A DNA stretch of 64,000 nt from Bradyrhizobium aeschynomenes (GTDB taxonomy: Bacteria; Pseudomonadota; Alphaproteobacteria; Rhizobiales; Xanthobacteraceae): NCBI RefSeq assembly GCF_013178945.1, contig NZ_JABFDM010000004.1, forward strand, positions 1 to 64,000, written 5' to 3'. The notes beneath the pieces were generated by a model that ran no database searches, was not told the origin of the DNA, and saw only the letters and a program-made list of their open reading frames with translations. The translations under genes were made by a program, and so were the position numbers. Of the stretch, positions 49,094-59,575 are shown in pieces (position 1 is the stretch's first letter; each line of letters opens with the position of its first letter).

Positions 49094-50983
49094 ATGAGCG
49101 AGCATCAAACATCCTACGACGTCATCGTCATCGGCGGCGGCCATGCCGGCTGTGAGGCCGCCGCGGCTTCGGCACGCATGGGCGCCCGCACCGCGCTGGT
49201 CACCCACCAGTTTGCGACCATCGGCGCCATGTCCTGCAATCCCGCCATCGGCGGATTGGGCAAGGGCCATCTGGTTCGGGAAGTCGATGCGCTGGATGGT
49301 CTGATGGGGCGGGTCGCCGATGCCGGGGGCATCCAGTTTCGCGTTCTCAATCGCCGAAAGGGCCCCGCCGTCCGTGGTCCTCGGGCTCAGGCCGACCGGA
49401 AGCTCTACGCCGCGGCGATGCAGGAGGCGATCCGGGCGGCGGCCAACCTCGCCGTGATCGAAGGCGAGGCGGACGAACTGGTCGTCAGCGACGGACGTGT
49501 TGTCGGACTTCGTCTGGCCGACGGCCGTGCCTTTGCCTGCGGTGCCGTGGTGATCACCACCGGCACCTTCCTCCGCGGTCTCATCCATCTCGGTGACAAG
49601 ACATGGCCCGCCGGTCGTGTCGGCGAGGCGCCGGCGCTGGGTCTGTCGAGGTCGCTCGAGGCGTTTGGGTTTCGTCTCGGCCGTCTGAAAACGGGGACGC
49701 CACCCCGGCTGGATGGCACCACGATCGATTGGTCTGCGGTGGAGATGCAGCCGGGAGACGATCCGCCAGAGCCGTTCTCGGTGCTGACTGCCAAGATCAC
49801 GACTCCTCAGATCCAGTGCGGCATCACCCGGACGACGCCGTCGACCCACGATGTCATCCGGGCCAATGTCCATCGCTCGCCGATGTACTCGGGACAGATC
49901 AAGTCGACGGGACCGCGCTATTGCCCGTCGGTCGAAGATAAGATCGTCCGCTTTGGAGACCGCGACGGCCACCAGATCTTCCTGGAGCCAGAGGGACTCG
50001 ACGATACGACGGTCTATCCCAACGGCATTTCGACGTCGCTCCCCGAGGAGGTGCAGCTGGCGCTGCTGCCGACCATTCCGGGACTGGAGCGTGTTCGGAT
50101 GATCCGGCCAGGCTACGCGATCGAATACGACCACGTCGATCCGCGTGAGCTGGAGCCGACCTTGCAGACCAAGCGGATGAAGGGATTGTTCCTTGCCGGC
50201 CAGATCAACGGCACGACAGGCTATGAAGAGGCGGCAGCCCAGGGTCTCGTGGCCGGTCTCAACGCGGCGCTCGCGGCGGCAGCCGGGGAGCCGATCGTGT
50301 TCGATCGCGCCGACGGCTATCTCGGCGTCATGATCGATGATCTCGTGACGCGGGGGATCACTGAACCCTATCGGATGTTTACCTCGCGCGCCGAGTATCG
50401 TCTGACCTTGCGCGCCGACAATGCTGATCAGCGCCTCACCGACAAAGGCATCGCGTTCGGCTGCGTCGGTAGCGATCGGGCGCGCTTCCATCGCGCCAAG
50501 ATGGATGCGCTCGAAGCGGCCCGCGCGCATGCGAAGTCGCTGACGATCACGCCGAACGAAGCGGCCAGGCATGGCCTGAGTTTGAACCGCGATGGACAGC
50601 GACGATCGGCCTTCGAGCTGATGGCTTATCCCGAGATCGGCTTCGCTCAGGTTCAAGCCGTCTGGCCAGAGCTCGGAACGATCGACCCTGTTATCGCGAC
50701 CCATCTCGAGATCGACGCCAAATATGATGTCTATGTCCGCCGACAGAGCGAGGATGTGGACGCCTTTCGCCGCGACGAAGGCCTGGTGCTTGGCGACATC
50801 GACTACGCCCTCGTGCCCGGGCTTTCGAACGAGGCGAGGGCGAAGCTGACAGCCGCCAAACCGTGGACGATTGGGCAGGCGGGCCGGATCGATGGAATGA
50901 CGCCGGCGGCACTGGGGATCCTCGCGGCGTATCTGCGGCGCGAAGCGCGCGGCAAATCCGCGGCTGAGGCACGTTTCACGTGA
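49094..50983 (+). CDS. mnmG: tRNA uridine-5-carboxymethylaminomethyl modification enzyme MnmG (GidA)
   Basis: 629 residues from ATG 49094; an in-frame TTG at 49067 is less likely. The FAD motif [19 protein letters not shown] starts at residue 12, [22 protein letters not shown] is diagnostic, and the C-terminal helical domain ([14 protein letters not shown]) contacts MnmE and tRNA. It forms the FAD-dependent partner of MnmE in U34 modification. Its final codons and stop lie inside parS site 5, so the C terminus ARFT is partly dictated by that site. Confidence 0.97.
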   Translation: MSEHQTSYDVIVIGGGHAGCEAAAASARMGARTALVTHQFATIGAMSCNPAIGGLGKGHLVREVDALDGLMGRVADAGGIQFRVLNRRKGPAVRGPRAQADRKLYAAAMQEAIRAAANLAVIEGEADELVVSDGRVVGLRLADGRAFACGAVVITTGTFLRGLIHLGDKTWPAGRVGEAPALGLSRSLEAFGFRLGRLKTGTPPRLDGTTIDWSAVEMQPGDDPPEPFSVLTAKITTPQIQCGITRTTPSTHDVIRANVHRSPMYSGQIKSTGPRYCPSVEDKIVRFGDRDGHQIFLEPEGLDDTTVYPNGISTSLPEEVQLALLPTIPGLERVRMIRPGYAIEYDHVDPRELEPTLQTKRMKGLFLAGQINGTTGYEEAAAQGLVAGLNAALAAAAGEPIVFDRADGYLGVMIDDLVTRGITEPYRMFTSRAEYRLTLRADNADQRLTDKGIAFGCVGSDRARFHRAKMDALEAARAHAKSLTITPNEAARHGLSLNRDGQRRSAFELMAYPEIGFAQVQAVWPELGTIDPVIATHLEIDAKYDVYVRRQSEDVDAFRRDEGLVLGDIDYALVPGLSNEARAKLTAAKPWTIGQAGRIDGMTPAALGILAAYLRREARGKSAAEARFT

Positions 50984-50987
50984 AACA
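50972..50987. promoter_or_regulatory. parS: parS site 5, over the mnmG stop and rsmG start
   Basis: CGTTTCACGTGAAACA with the full GTTTCACGTGAAAC core. It contains the mnmG TGA (50981-50983) and the GTG at 50980 that may start rsmG. Confidence 0.92.
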
Positions 50988-51648
50988 CTCCGGCTCAGCG
51001 ATGGCCAACAAGGTGCACGACGCGGATAAGGCCGCGGCGCTCGCGCTGACTCCTGTTTCACGTGAAACGGAGCAGCGCTTGGACCGCTATGTCGCGCTGC
51101 TGCTCGAGTGGCAGGCCAAGACCAACCTTGTCGCACCCTCAACCTTGCCGCACCTCTGGACGCGGCACATTTCAGATTCGCTGCAGCTGCTCGATCTCGC
51201 GCCCGACGCCAAGATTTGGGTCGACCTCGGCAGCGGCGGTGGCTTTCCCGGCGTCGTCCTGGCGTGCGCCCTGGCCGAGCGGCCCGGCGCACAGGTCCAT
51301 CTCGTCGAGCGCATCGCCAAGAAAGCGGCCTTCTTGCGCGAAGCAATTCGCGTCACCGGCTCGCCAGGAGTGGTGCATTTGTCTGAGATCGGGGATATCG
51401 TGGAGAAGTGGAGTGGGCGGGTCGATTGCGTGACCGCACGCGCGCTGGCTCCGCTACATCAACTCATCGGCTTTGCGGAGCCCTTGGTGAAAAAAGGTGC
51501 CAAAGCGCTGTTTCTCAAGGGTCAAGATGTAGAAGCGGAATTGACCGAATCTACTAACTATTGGAAAATTGAGCCGAAACTTCATTCCAGCCGGACGGGC
51601 GGGCAGGGCTGGATCGTCGCAATCGATTGCATCGAGCGACAGAGCTGA
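50980..51648 (+). CDS. rsmG: 16S rRNA (guanine(527)-N7)-methyltransferase
   Basis: 222 residues if GTG 50980 is used (overlapping the mnmG stop by four bases), 215 from ATG 51001. The SAM motif [15 protein letters not shown] starts at residue 81 and the preceding [13 protein letters not shown] is typical of RsmG. It methylates G527 in the 530 loop of 16S rRNA; its loss gives low-level streptomycin resistance. Residues PVSRET (25-30) are encoded by parS site 6. It precedes parA directly. Confidence 0.95.
   Translation: MKHSGSAMANKVHDADKAAALALTPVSRETEQRLDRYVALLLEWQAKTNLVAPSTLPHLWTRHISDSLQLLDLAPDAKIWVDLGSGGGFPGVVLACALAERPGAQVHLVERIAKKAAFLREAIRVTGSPGVVHLSEIGDIVEKWSGRVDCVTARALAPLHQLIGFAEPLVKKGAKALFLKGQDVEAELTESTNYWKIEPKLHSSRTGGQGWIVAIDCIERQS
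51054..51069. promoter_or_regulatory. parS: parS site 6, inside rsmG coding sequence
   Basis: TGTTTCACGTGAAACG in frame within rsmG, read as part of P-V-S-R-E-T. Core palindrome intact despite coding for protein. Confidence 0.92.
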
Positions 51649-51679
51649 ATTCCGCGAAGACAACCAATGGCGATCGCGC

Positions 51680-52531
51680 ATGGCCGTAATTGATCAGATT
51701 TATCAAGAAGATAGAGCCCCTCATCCGGACGGGCATCCGCGCATCCTGGCGCTCGCCAATCAGAAGGGCGGGGTCGGCAAGACCACGACTGCGATCAACC
51801 TCGGCACGGCGCTGGCTGCCATCGGCGAGCGTGTGCTGATCGTCGACCTGGATCCTCAGGGCAACGCCTCGACCGGGCTCGGCATCGACCGCGGCAGCCG
51901 CAACTGCTCGACCTATGACGTCCTGATCGGCGAGGCCTCGCTGCGCGACGCCGTCGTCGCGACCGCGGTGCCGCGTCTGCACATCGCTTCCTCGACGATG
52001 GATTTGTCGGGTCTCGAACTCGAGCTCGGCACCAGCGCCAACCGCGCCTTCCGTCTGCGCGATGCCATTGCGGGGCTCAACAACAACGTCTCGCCGGAGA
52101 ACGACTACACCTATGTGCTGGTCGACTGCCCGCCGTCGCTGAACCTGCTGACCGTTAACGCCATGGCCGCATCGGATGCGATCCTGGTGCCGCTGCAGTG
52201 CGAGTTCTTTGCGCTCGAAGGTTTGTCGCAGCTGCTGCAGACCGTGGAGCAGGTGCGCTCGACGTTGAACCCGAACCTGTCGATCCACGGCATCGTGCTG
52301 ACGATGTTCGACTCGCGCAACAACCTGTCCAACCAGGTGGTCGCCGACGTACGCCAGTTCATGGGGTCGAAGGTCTACAACACGATGATCCCGCGCAACG
52401 TGCGCATCTCGGAGGCGCCGTCCTACGGCAAGCCGGTGCTGGTCTATGACCTGAAGTGCGTCGGCAGCGAGGCCTATCTCAAGCTCGCGACCGAGGTGAT
52501 CCAGCGCGAGCGCGACCTGCGCACCAACTGA
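51680..52531 (+). CDS. parA: Chromosome partitioning ATPase ParA (Soj)
   Basis: 283 residues from ATG 51680. The deviant Walker A KGGVGKTT is at 29-36, Walker A'/switch VDLDPQGNASTG follows, and Walker B VLVDCPPSLNLLTVNA is near 150. The 20-residue N-terminal extension is short, as in chromosomal Soj-type proteins rather than plasmid ParA with an HTH. It binds DNA with ATP and pulls ParB-parS complexes to the opposite pole. The frame running upstream to 51569 overlaps rsmG and lacks a site. Confidence 0.97.
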   Translation: MAVIDQIYQEDRAPHPDGHPRILALANQKGGVGKTTTAINLGTALAAIGERVLIVDLDPQGNASTGLGIDRGSRNCSTYDVLIGEASLRDAVVATAVPRLHIASSTMDLSGLELELGTSANRAFRLRDAIAGLNNNVSPENDYTYVLVDCPPSLNLLTVNAMAASDAILVPLQCEFFALEGLSQLLQTVEQVRSTLNPNLSIHGIVLTMFDSRNNLSNQVVADVRQFMGSKVYNTMIPRNVRISEAPSYGKPVLVYDLKCVGSEAYLKLATEVIQRERDLRTN

Positions 52532-52690
52532 TCAATGCCTTTGCTCCGGGTGGCCTCGCGTCACCCGGGTCTCATTGCAGGATGACGGCGGATCCCGGCT
52601 GCGGGATTCGCGATCCCTTTTCATTGCGCCGACGCTGCGGTTCGGCAGCAGACGCAAGCGGAGCGTGACGTGAATCCAAAGGAGAAGGCG

Positions 52691-53584
52691 ATGGCGGACG
52701 AGTCGCGATCGCGATTGGGCCGGGGTCTTGCAAGTCTGATTGGTGACGTGAACCGCGAAGCCGGCGCGCCGCCGGAGCGGCCGCGCAATCAGCGCAAGGT
52801 GCCGATCGAGTTTCTCAAGCCGAATCCGCGCAATCCGCGCAAGACGTTTTCCGACGGTGAGCTTGCGGAGCTCTCCGCCTCGATCAAGCAGCACGGCGTG
52901 ATCCAGCCGATCGTGGTGCGTCCGATCAAGGGCCAGCAGGATCGCTTCGAGATCATCGCCGGCGAGCGGCGCTGGCGGGCGTCGCAGGCGGCGGGCCTGC
53001 ACGAGGTGCCGATCGTTCCGGTCGATGTCAGCGACAGCGACGCGCTCGAGCTCGCGATCATCGAGAACGTGCAGCGCGAGGATCTCAATCCGATGGAGGA
53101 GGCGCAGGGCTATCACGCCCTCGCCAACGAGTTCAAACGCAACCAGGAAGACATCGCCAAGATCGTCGGCAAGAGCCGCAGCCACGTCGCCAATATGATG
53201 CGGCTGACCAAGCTGCCGGCCGAGGTGCAGGGCTTCATCGCGACGGGGCAGATTTCGGCCGGTCATGCCCGCGCGCTCATCAACCTGCCGGATCCGATGT
53301 CGGCCGCGAAGAAGATCATCGCCGAAGGGCTGAACGTGCGGCAGACCGAGGCGCTCGCCCATGAAGAGGGCGTCCCCGAGCGCAAGCCGCAGAAGCCGCG
53401 CAGCAGTGGCAGCGCGCCGGCTGAGAAGAAGGACGCCGACACGCTTGCGCTGGAGAAGCGCGTCGGCGACGCACTCGGTCTGACCCTCTCGATCAGCCAC
53501 CGCGATCCCGGCGGCACGGTGCAGATCACCTATCGCAGCCTGGAGCAGCTCGACGAGGTGATGCGTCGGCTGGAGCAGGGTTAG
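52691..53584 (+). CDS. parB: Chromosome partitioning protein ParB (Spo0J)
   Basis: 297 residues from ATG 52691 (AGGAG close upstream). It begins with the basic tail RLGRGLASLIGD that stimulates ParA in homologues. The N-terminal CTPase domain has GERRWRAS (91-98) and IENVQRE, the HTH KSRSHVANMMRLTKLP binds parS, and the C-terminal dimerisation domain has RVGDALGLTLSI. It should load on the six parS sites upstream and spread as a CTP-dependent clamp. The 159-base gap from parA has no obvious extra gene. Confidence 0.97.
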   Translation: MADESRSRLGRGLASLIGDVNREAGAPPERPRNQRKVPIEFLKPNPRNPRKTFSDGELAELSASIKQHGVIQPIVVRPIKGQQDRFEIIAGERRWRASQAAGLHEVPIVPVDVSDSDALELAIIENVQREDLNPMEEAQGYHALANEFKRNQEDIAKIVGKSRSHVANMMRLTKLPAEVQGFIATGQISAGHARALINLPDPMSAAKKIIAEGLNVRQTEALAHEEGVPERKPQKPRSSGSAPAEKKDADTLALEKRVGDALGLTLSISHRDPGGTVQITYRSLEQLDEVMRRLEQG

Positions 53585-53663
53585 TCGTGGGTTCGGTGGC
53601 GCTGACGCGGTGCCATGCTTATGACCGTAGTGTCCTTGTCAGTTTGTTGCTCTGCTCTCACGC

Positions 53664-53752
53664 CGTCATGGCCGGGCTTGACCCGGCCATCCATCTTTGG
53701 TGACGACTTCGTGCGAAGTGGATGGATGGCGGGGTCAAGCCCGGGCATGACG
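53664..53752. repeat. Palindromic intergenic element (CCGGGCTTGACCCGG family), copy 2
   Basis: Hairpin ATGGCCGGG/CCCGGCCAT with loop CTTGA (53668-53690), inner CCATCCA / TGGATGG pair, and an inverted right half ending GGGTCAAGCCCGGGCATGACG. The inner ACTTCGTGCGAAGT forms a further small hairpin. Same layout as 13391-13493. Confidence 0.72.
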
Positions 53753-53851
53753 AGCTCCTAGTTAGGAAGAGCCGCTCAACTGACGACGACGCATCAGACC
53801 TTTGCTTGCTGATCGCGGTCGCTCAAAGTGGTCCCCACTCTCCCCTCCGTC

Positions 53852-53953
53852 ATTCCGGGGCGTGCGTAGCACGAGCCCGGAATCCATCTCACGGCAGACA
53901 ATGTGGCCTGATGGATTCCGGGCTCGTCGCGCTGGCGCGCGTCGCCCCGGAAT
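53852..53953. repeat. Palindromic intergenic element (ATTCCGGGGC family), copy 3
   Basis: Hairpins ATTCCGGG...CCCGGAAT at 53852-53883 and 53915-53953 in inverted order, connected by AATCCATC / GATGGATT. It lies with the previous element in the gap between the convergent parB and holA genes, probably serving as a two-way 3' end. Confidence 0.77.
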
Positions 53954-54029
53954 GACACCGGAATTGGGGAGCCGCCTCAGATCCCGTCTCGGACGTCGCT
54001 ACTCAATTAGCCGGCGTTCCGAAACCAAG

Positions 54030-55058
54030 TCATCCCTTCCGCCGAGCATTCACCGCGATCGACAACAAGGTTCGTTGCGCGATCGCCGCCGCGAGCCCGG
54101 GCTGCTTGCGCATGTCGAGCGCGGCCGTCGCGAGCTGGTCGATGATCGGCAGCAGCCGGGCAGGGGAGAGGTTGCGTAGCGCCGTCTCGGCGCTCGGCTT
54201 GCGCGAGAAGTGCAAGCGCGGAAAGCCGCCTTCGAGGATGGATGAGACCGGCGTCCCCGAGGCGACGGCGAGCGCGGATTTGTGCAGCCATGCTGCATGT
54301 CGCTGCGCAGCAGAAATGATCACGCCAGGATAGGTGCCGGCGATCATCGCCTTGCCGAACTCGGTCTCGACCACGTCAGGCTTGCCGCCGAAGGCGCCGT
54401 CGACGATCGGGTCGAGCTTCATCTCCGAGGCGTCCGCGACCACGGCCATCACATGGTCGAGCGTCACCTCTCCCTCGCCATGCGCGAACAGCGTCAGCTT
54501 GCGCACTTCGTTGCGTGACGCCTGCCGGTCGCCGCCGAGCAGCGCCATCAGATAGGCGCGCGCATCTTGCGAGATGCGCAGGCTGGCGATGCGCAATTCG
54601 TCGTCGATCAGCTTGGCGAGATCGCGCTCGGTGTCCGGGTAGCAGGCGATCGCGACCGCGGACGCTGCCTTCTCGCAAATCTTGCGCAGCGGCGAATCGG
54701 GCCTGACGTCGCCGGCCTCGATCACGATGCGACAGTCGCGCACATTCATCTGGCTGAGCGTCTCGACGCCGCTGGCAAAATTGCGCGATCCGGCACGGAC
54801 GCGAATGGCGCGGCGGCCGCCGAACAGCGGGACCGTCATGGCTTCGTCGACGAGCCGCGACGGCTCGGCGGCGAGCTCGTCCCCATCGAGCCTGACCACG
54901 GAAAACGGATCGTCGGGATTATCGACCGCGGAGGCGATCAGAGCCTCGGCCCGTTCCCGGACCAGGCCGGCATCCGGGCCATACAGCAGGATGAGCGGAC
55001 GCGCGGCGTCCGGTCTGGCCAGGAAGGCATCGATGTCTCGTCCGCGCAGCGCGACCAC
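54030..55058 (-). CDS. holA: DNA polymerase III delta subunit
   Basis: 342 residues. The N terminus MVALRGRDIDAFLARPDAARPLILLYGPDAGLVRERAE is the usual HolA start with a non-hydrolysing nucleotide fold, and LLGGDRQASRNEVRKLTLFA and the C-terminal helical collar domain (AAQRHAAWLHKSALAV) match the family. HolA opens the beta clamp in the clamp loader. It ends the leuS-lptE-holA operon, 18 bases after lptE. Confidence 0.93.
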   Translation of the reverse strand: MVALRGRDIDAFLARPDAARPLILLYGPDAGLVRERAEALIASAVDNPDDPFSVVRLDGDELAAEPSRLVDEAMTVPLFGGRRAIRVRAGSRNFASGVETLSQMNVRDCRIVIEAGDVRPDSPLRKICEKAASAVAIACYPDTERDLAKLIDDELRIASLRISQDARAYLMALLGGDRQASRNEVRKLTLFAHGEGEVTLDHVMAVVADASEMKLDPIVDGAFGGKPDVVETEFGKAMIAGTYPGVIISAAQRHAAWLHKSALAVASGTPVSSILEGGFPRLHFSRKPSAETALRNLSPARLLPIIDQLATAALDMRKQPGLAAAIAQRTLLSIAVNARRKG

Positions 55059-55076
55059 GGCGTTGTCAGCCGTGGA

Positions 55077-55628
55077 TCAGGTGCCCGCGGTGAAATAGGC
55101 CGCGAGCCGCGTCTTGATCTTCTCGGCCACCTCCTCGGAGGCGCGATCCTCGGCATCGCGGAACGCGCGCTGACGAGCGAAGCGCTGGTACGAGCCGGGG
55201 ATGTCGTAGGACGTCCGAGCGAACGTCGTTCCGGTCATCACCGACTTGTTCGTGGCCAGATCGACCAGATTGTACTGCACGTCGAGGCCGACGTTTTCGG
55301 TGGTCGGCAGGCCGGTCGTCTGCGAGACGATCAGGGAGGACCGGCTGGTCTGGAACCTCAACACCAGCTTGTGGGTCGGGGCGGTGCCGGTCGCGGTGCC
55401 ATAGAGCTTGAACGCAAGCGCGTTGCGGATGTCGACGCCGATGCGCGCCTCCGGCGAGGCGTTCGGCTTGTCGACCGGCGGCAACTCGATACCCATCAGC
55501 TTTTCGCGCAGGCCCGGCGTGCCGTCAGCATGCTCGGCATACATCGGCTGGAAGCAGCCGGCCGTCAGCCCGGCCAATGCGGCCACGGCAACCAGGCGTG
55601 CAGCGATCCGAAACCTAGCCGACGACAT
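55077..55628 (-). CDS. lptE: LPS-assembly lipoprotein LptE
   Basis: 183 residues. The signal peptide ends in the lipobox LTAGC with acylated Cys25, followed by FQPMYAEH, the usual beginning of alphaproteobacterial LptE. Downstream are [52 protein letters not shown] and a C-terminal amphipathic helix. It plugs LptD in the outer membrane and helps place LPS. Its start overlaps the end of leuS by 14 bases. Confidence 0.9.
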   Translation of the reverse strand: MSSARFRIAARLVAVAALAGLTAGCFQPMYAEHADGTPGLREKLMGIELPPVDKPNASPEARIGVDIRNALAFKLYGTATGTAPTHKLVLRFQTSRSSLIVSQTTGLPTTENVGLDVQYNLVDLATNKSVMTGTTFARTSYDIPGSYQRFARQRAFRDAEDRASEEVAEKIKTRLAAYFTAGT

Positions 55629-58239
55629 TCACGATCCTCTTGGGAACAATGATCACCTTGCGGACAGGCTTGCCGTCCAACGTCAGTTTTACTGCATCGA
55701 GGGCCAAAACGGCAGACTCAATTTCCGGATTCTGCGCGTTGCTGGCGACTGTGACTTCTCCGCGCTTCTTGCCGTTGACCTGCACGACCAGGGTCATGCT
55801 GTCCTCAACCAGCAAATCTCGTTCGATTTGCGGCCAGGCGGCCTCCGAGATCAGCCCGGAATGGCCGAGTACCTGCCAGCATTCCTCGGCCAGATGCGGC
55901 ATCATCGGCGAGAACAGCTGCACCAGGATGCCCGCCGCCTCGCGGATCGCGAAGGCCAGGTCCGGCGCCGGCTTGGCCGGACGGGCCAGCGCGTCGGCGA
56001 GCGCATTGGCGAATTCGCGGATATGCGCCAGGCAGACGTTGAAGTGCAGCCGCTCGATGCCGCCGGTCACCTTGTCCAGCGCACCATGCGCGGCCTTGCG
56101 CAGCGCCACCGCGTCGGGGCCAAAGGTGGCCGGACGGGAGGAGGGGGCCTCCGCCGCTGCCGCGACCGATTCGTTGACCAGCCGCCACAGCCGCTGGACG
56201 AAGCGCGCCGCGCCCTGCACCCGCTCGTCGCTCCAGATCACGTCGCGGTCCGGCGGCGAGTCCGACAGCATGAACCAGCGCGCGACGTCGGCGCCGTAGC
56301 TCTCGATGATGTCGTCGGGGTCGACGGTGTTCTTCTTCGACTTCGACATCTTCTCGATCGGGCCGATCGTGATGTCCTCGCCGGTCGCGCTCAGCACCGC
56401 ACGGCGGCCGTTGCCGCCGACCTCGATCTTGACCTCGGCCGGGTTGACGTAGGTGCCGTCGGCCTTCTGGTAGGTCTCGTGGACCACCATGCCCTGCGTG
56501 AACATGCCGGCGAACGGCTCGTCCATCGCGACGTGCCCGGTCGCCTTCATCGCGCGGGTGAAGAAGCGGCTATAGAGCAGGTGCAGGATCGCATGCTCGA
56601 CGCCGCCGATATACTGGTCGACCGGCATCATCCGGTTGGCGACCTCAGGCGTCGTCGGCGCGCTCTCGTTCCACGGATCGGTGAAGCGCGCGAAGTACCA
56701 GGACGAATCCACGAAGGTGTCCATGGTGTCGGTTTCGCGCGTCGCCTTGCCGCCGCATGTCGGACAGGTGACGTGCTTCCAGGTCGGATGATGATCCAGC
56801 GCGTTGCCCGGCTTGTCGAAGCTGACGTCGTCTGGCAGCACCACCGGCAGCTCTTGCGCCGGCACCGGCACCACATCGCACTTGGCGCAGTGGATCACCG
56901 GGATCGGGCAGCCCCAATAGCGCTGGCGCGAGATGCCCCAGTCGCGCAGGCGGAAATTGACCTGGCGCTCGCCGACGGCAGCACCGCCGCGTCGTTCGGT
57001 CTCCAGCCGCTTCGCGACTTCGTCCTTGGCCTGCGCGATGGTCATGCCGTCGAGAAAGCGCGAATTGATCAGCCGCCCGTCGCCGTCGAAGGCGGTGTCG
57101 GTGATGACGAAGCTCGCGGGATCCTGTCCTTCCGGGCACACCACCGGCGTGTTGCCGAGGCCGTATTTGTTGACGAAGTCGAGGTCGCGCTGGTCATGCG
57201 CCGGACAGCCGAAGATGGCGCCGGTGCCGTACTCCATCAGCACGAAGTTCGCGACATAGACCGGCAGGGTCCAGCTCGGGTCGAACGGATGCACGGCGCG
57301 GATGCCGGTGTCGAAGCCCTGCTTCTCCGCGGTGTCGATCGCCTCCTGCGCGGTGCCGATGCGCTTGATCTCCGCGATGAACGCGGCGAGTTCCGGGTTC
57401 TTGGCGGCCTCTGCCTGCGCCAGCGGATGGTCCGCCGAGATCGCCATGAACTTGGCGCCGAACAGCGTGTCGGGACGGGTCGTGAAGATCTTCAGCTCGG
57501 TCTCGCCGGCGGGCGTGGTCGCCGCATCCAGCGCGAAGCGGATCAGCAGGCCCTCGGAGCGGCCGATCCAGTTGCGCTGCATCAGCCGTACCTTGTCGGG
57601 CCAGCGGTCCAGGCCGTCCAGCGCGTCCAGCAGCTCCTGCGAGTACTTCGTGATCTTGAACACCCACTGGTTCATCTCACGCTGTTCGACCACCGCACCG
57701 GAGCGCCAGCCGCGGCCGTCGATGACCTGCTCGTTGGCGAGCACGGTCATGTCGACCGGATCCCAGTTCACCTTGCGCTTCTCGCGCTCCACCAGCCCCG
57801 CCTGCATGAAGTCGAGGAACATCTTCTGCTGGTGCTTGTAGTAGGACGGGTCGCAGGTCGCGAACTCGCGGGCCCAGTCGAGCGACAGGCCGATCGAGCG
57901 CAGCTGCTTCTTCATCGCGGCGATGTTGTCGTAGGTCCACGCCTTCGGTGCCACCTTGCGCTCGATCGCGGCGTTTTCCGCCGGCAGGCCGAACGCGTCC
58001 CATCCCATCGGATGCAGCACGTTGAAGCCCTTGGCGCGCATGAACCGCGCCAGTACGTCACCGAGCGTATAATTACGGACATGGCCGATATGGATGCGAC
58101 CCGATGGATAGGGAAACATCTCGAGTACGTAGTATTTCGGACGCGGATCGTCGTTCTTGGTGGCGAAGATCGCCTTGTCGTCCCACTCGCGCTGCCAGCG
58201 CGGCTCGGCTTCACGGGCGTTGTAGCGTTCGGATGTCAT
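55615..58239 (-). CDS. leuS: Leucyl-tRNA synthetase
   Basis: 874 residues, full length. Class I motifs are HIGH at 50-53 ([17 protein letters not shown]) and KMSKS near 630 ([16 protein letters not shown]). The CP1 editing domain contains the conserved [12 protein letters not shown], and two zinc-type Cys pairs (CAKCD, CPTCGG) are visible. It charges tRNA-Leu and proofreads isoleucine and norvaline. It is the first gene of leuS-lptE-holA, a conserved rhizobial arrangement. Confidence 0.98.
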   Translation of the reverse strand: MTSERYNAREAEPRWQREWDDKAIFATKNDDPRPKYYVLEMFPYPSGRIHIGHVRNYTLGDVLARFMRAKGFNVLHPMGWDAFGLPAENAAIERKVAPKAWTYDNIAAMKKQLRSIGLSLDWAREFATCDPSYYKHQQKMFLDFMQAGLVEREKRKVNWDPVDMTVLANEQVIDGRGWRSGAVVEQREMNQWVFKITKYSQELLDALDGLDRWPDKVRLMQRNWIGRSEGLLIRFALDAATTPAGETELKIFTTRPDTLFGAKFMAISADHPLAQAEAAKNPELAAFIAEIKRIGTAQEAIDTAEKQGFDTGIRAVHPFDPSWTLPVYVANFVLMEYGTGAIFGCPAHDQRDLDFVNKYGLGNTPVVCPEGQDPASFVITDTAFDGDGRLINSRFLDGMTIAQAKDEVAKRLETERRGGAAVGERQVNFRLRDWGISRQRYWGCPIPVIHCAKCDVVPVPAQELPVVLPDDVSFDKPGNALDHHPTWKHVTCPTCGGKATRETDTMDTFVDSSWYFARFTDPWNESAPTTPEVANRMMPVDQYIGGVEHAILHLLYSRFFTRAMKATGHVAMDEPFAGMFTQGMVVHETYQKADGTYVNPAEVKIEVGGNGRRAVLSATGEDITIGPIEKMSKSKKNTVDPDDIIESYGADVARWFMLSDSPPDRDVIWSDERVQGAARFVQRLWRLVNESVAAAAEAPSSRPATFGPDAVALRKAAHGALDKVTGGIERLHFNVCLAHIREFANALADALARPAKPAPDLAFAIREAAGILVQLFSPMMPHLAEECWQVLGHSGLISEAAWPQIERDLLVEDSMTLVVQVNGKKRGEVTVASNAQNPEIESAVLALDAVKLTLDGKPVRKVIIVPKRIVNVVG

Positions 58240-58492
58240 GGAATCGCTTATAATTTTCGAGGATTCGCGTCAGTTTTTCGACGGCGGACTAGGCCACAAA
58301 AGCGGCACCTCGGTCAATGGGGCGGCAGATGATGATACCATTTCGTGCAGCTGCTAAGCGACGGTAATCGCGCGTTTTTTGCGAGCCTCGCCGGGGGTGT
58401 CGGAGGTCGGGTTGAGGCGCGGTTAAGACTTGAATGGGAGACTGAGTGCATACATCCAGGCTTCAAGCCCGCATCTGGGATCACTCCTCATC

Positions 58493-59551
58493 GTGTCCGG
58501 CGCTACGTTCGACGAGCTTGACTTCGAGTACGCGACGACTGTCGCGGAAAAGGCCATGAAATCCATGGCTCAACAGCGCGTGCCACCGACGCCTAACAAC
58601 TTCCATCTGTGGTTCAAATACTCACTGGGCTCGGCGTCCGACCTCAAGCGCGCGGTCGACATCCTCGTCAGCAACAAGCGCAAGTTCGACAAGACCACCA
58701 ATCAGGCGCTGTTCGACACCTATATCGGCCAGCAGGGCACGGAAGCGGCCGTCGTCCATAAAGTCTCGCAGCAGTTGCATGGCGTGATGGACTCCGCCAA
58801 AAGTTATCTGACCGCCGCGATCGCCGACAACCGCACGCATATGGAGGCGATCGACGGCGTCGCCGAACGCAGCGAGCAGGGCGTCGATCCGAAGATCCTG
58901 ATCGAGAACCTCGTCAGCGAGCTCGCCCAGGCGACCGCGCGCGCCGCGAAGCTGGAGGCGAGCTTCGCCGAGAAGTCGCGCGAGCTCGACACCATCAGGG
59001 ACTCGCTCAACAAATCGGAGCAGCGCGCGCGCACCGATACGTTGACGGGCCTGCCGAACCGGCGCGCGCTCGAAGAATTCTTCCGTCACGTCCAGATCGA
59101 GGCAATGGAGCGCGACGAGCCGCTCAGCATTCTCCTGATCGACGTCGACCACTTCAAGAAGTTCAACGACAATTACGGTCACGGCGTCGGCGATCAGGTG
59201 CTGCGTCTGGTGGCCAAGGCACTGCGTGAGCGCGTGCGTGAGAAGGATCTGCCGGCCCGCTACGGTGGCGAGGAACTGATCGCGGTGCTGCCGCAGACCG
59301 ACCTCGAAGGCTGCACGGCGATCGCCGAGCGCATCCGCCGCACCATTGCCGATTGCCAGTTCACCCGGCGCTCCACCGGCGAGGTATTGCCACAGATCAC
59401 GGTGTCGATCGGCGTCGGCCAGTTCCAGTTCGGCGAGTCGATGGCCGATCTGATAGATCGCTGTGACCGTGCGCTGTACCTGGCCAAGAAGCTCGGCCGC
59501 AATCGCGTCGTCACCGAGCTCGAGCTCGACCGCAAGCTGGCGGTCGGCTGA
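58493..59551 (+). CDS. Diguanylate cyclase (GGDEF) with N-terminal helical domain and I-site
   Basis: About 352 residues if it starts at GTG 58493, where the conserved SGATFDELDFEYA begins; ATG 58556 is an alternative and the TTG at 58430 is unlikely. An N-terminal helical domain (QQRVPPTPNNFHLWFKYSLG) and a coiled coil (about 120-190) precede the GGDEF domain. Signature GGEEL is at 258-262, with the inhibitory RxxD (REKD, 249-252) exactly five residues upstream, and DHFKKFND and LTGLPNRR. It should make cyclic di-GMP and be product-inhibited. No signal or membrane segment is seen, so it is cytoplasmic. Confidence 0.88.
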   Translation: MSGATFDELDFEYATTVAEKAMKSMAQQRVPPTPNNFHLWFKYSLGSASDLKRAVDILVSNKRKFDKTTNQALFDTYIGQQGTEAAVVHKVSQQLHGVMDSAKSYLTAAIADNRTHMEAIDGVAERSEQGVDPKILIENLVSELAQATARAAKLEASFAEKSRELDTIRDSLNKSEQRARTDTLTGLPNRRALEEFFRHVQIEAMERDEPLSILLIDVDHFKKFNDNYGHGVGDQVLRLVAKALRERVREKDLPARYGGEELIAVLPQTDLEGCTAIAERIRRTIADCQFTRRSTGEVLPQITVSIGVGQFQFGESMADLIDRCDRALYLAKKLGRNRVVTELELDRKLAVG

Positions 59552-59575
59552 CGCTCGCAGCGCCGTCCCGCCGGA

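Noticed and set aside
49007..51346. 779-codon minus-strand open frame over mnmG
   Set aside because: mnmG and rsmG are clear on the plus strand; this frame even reads through three parS sites (4-6) and part of a fourth.
55408..58332. 974-codon plus-strand open frame opposite leuS
   Set aside because: leuS has all synthetase motifs on the minus strand; the frame is a shadow despite its length.
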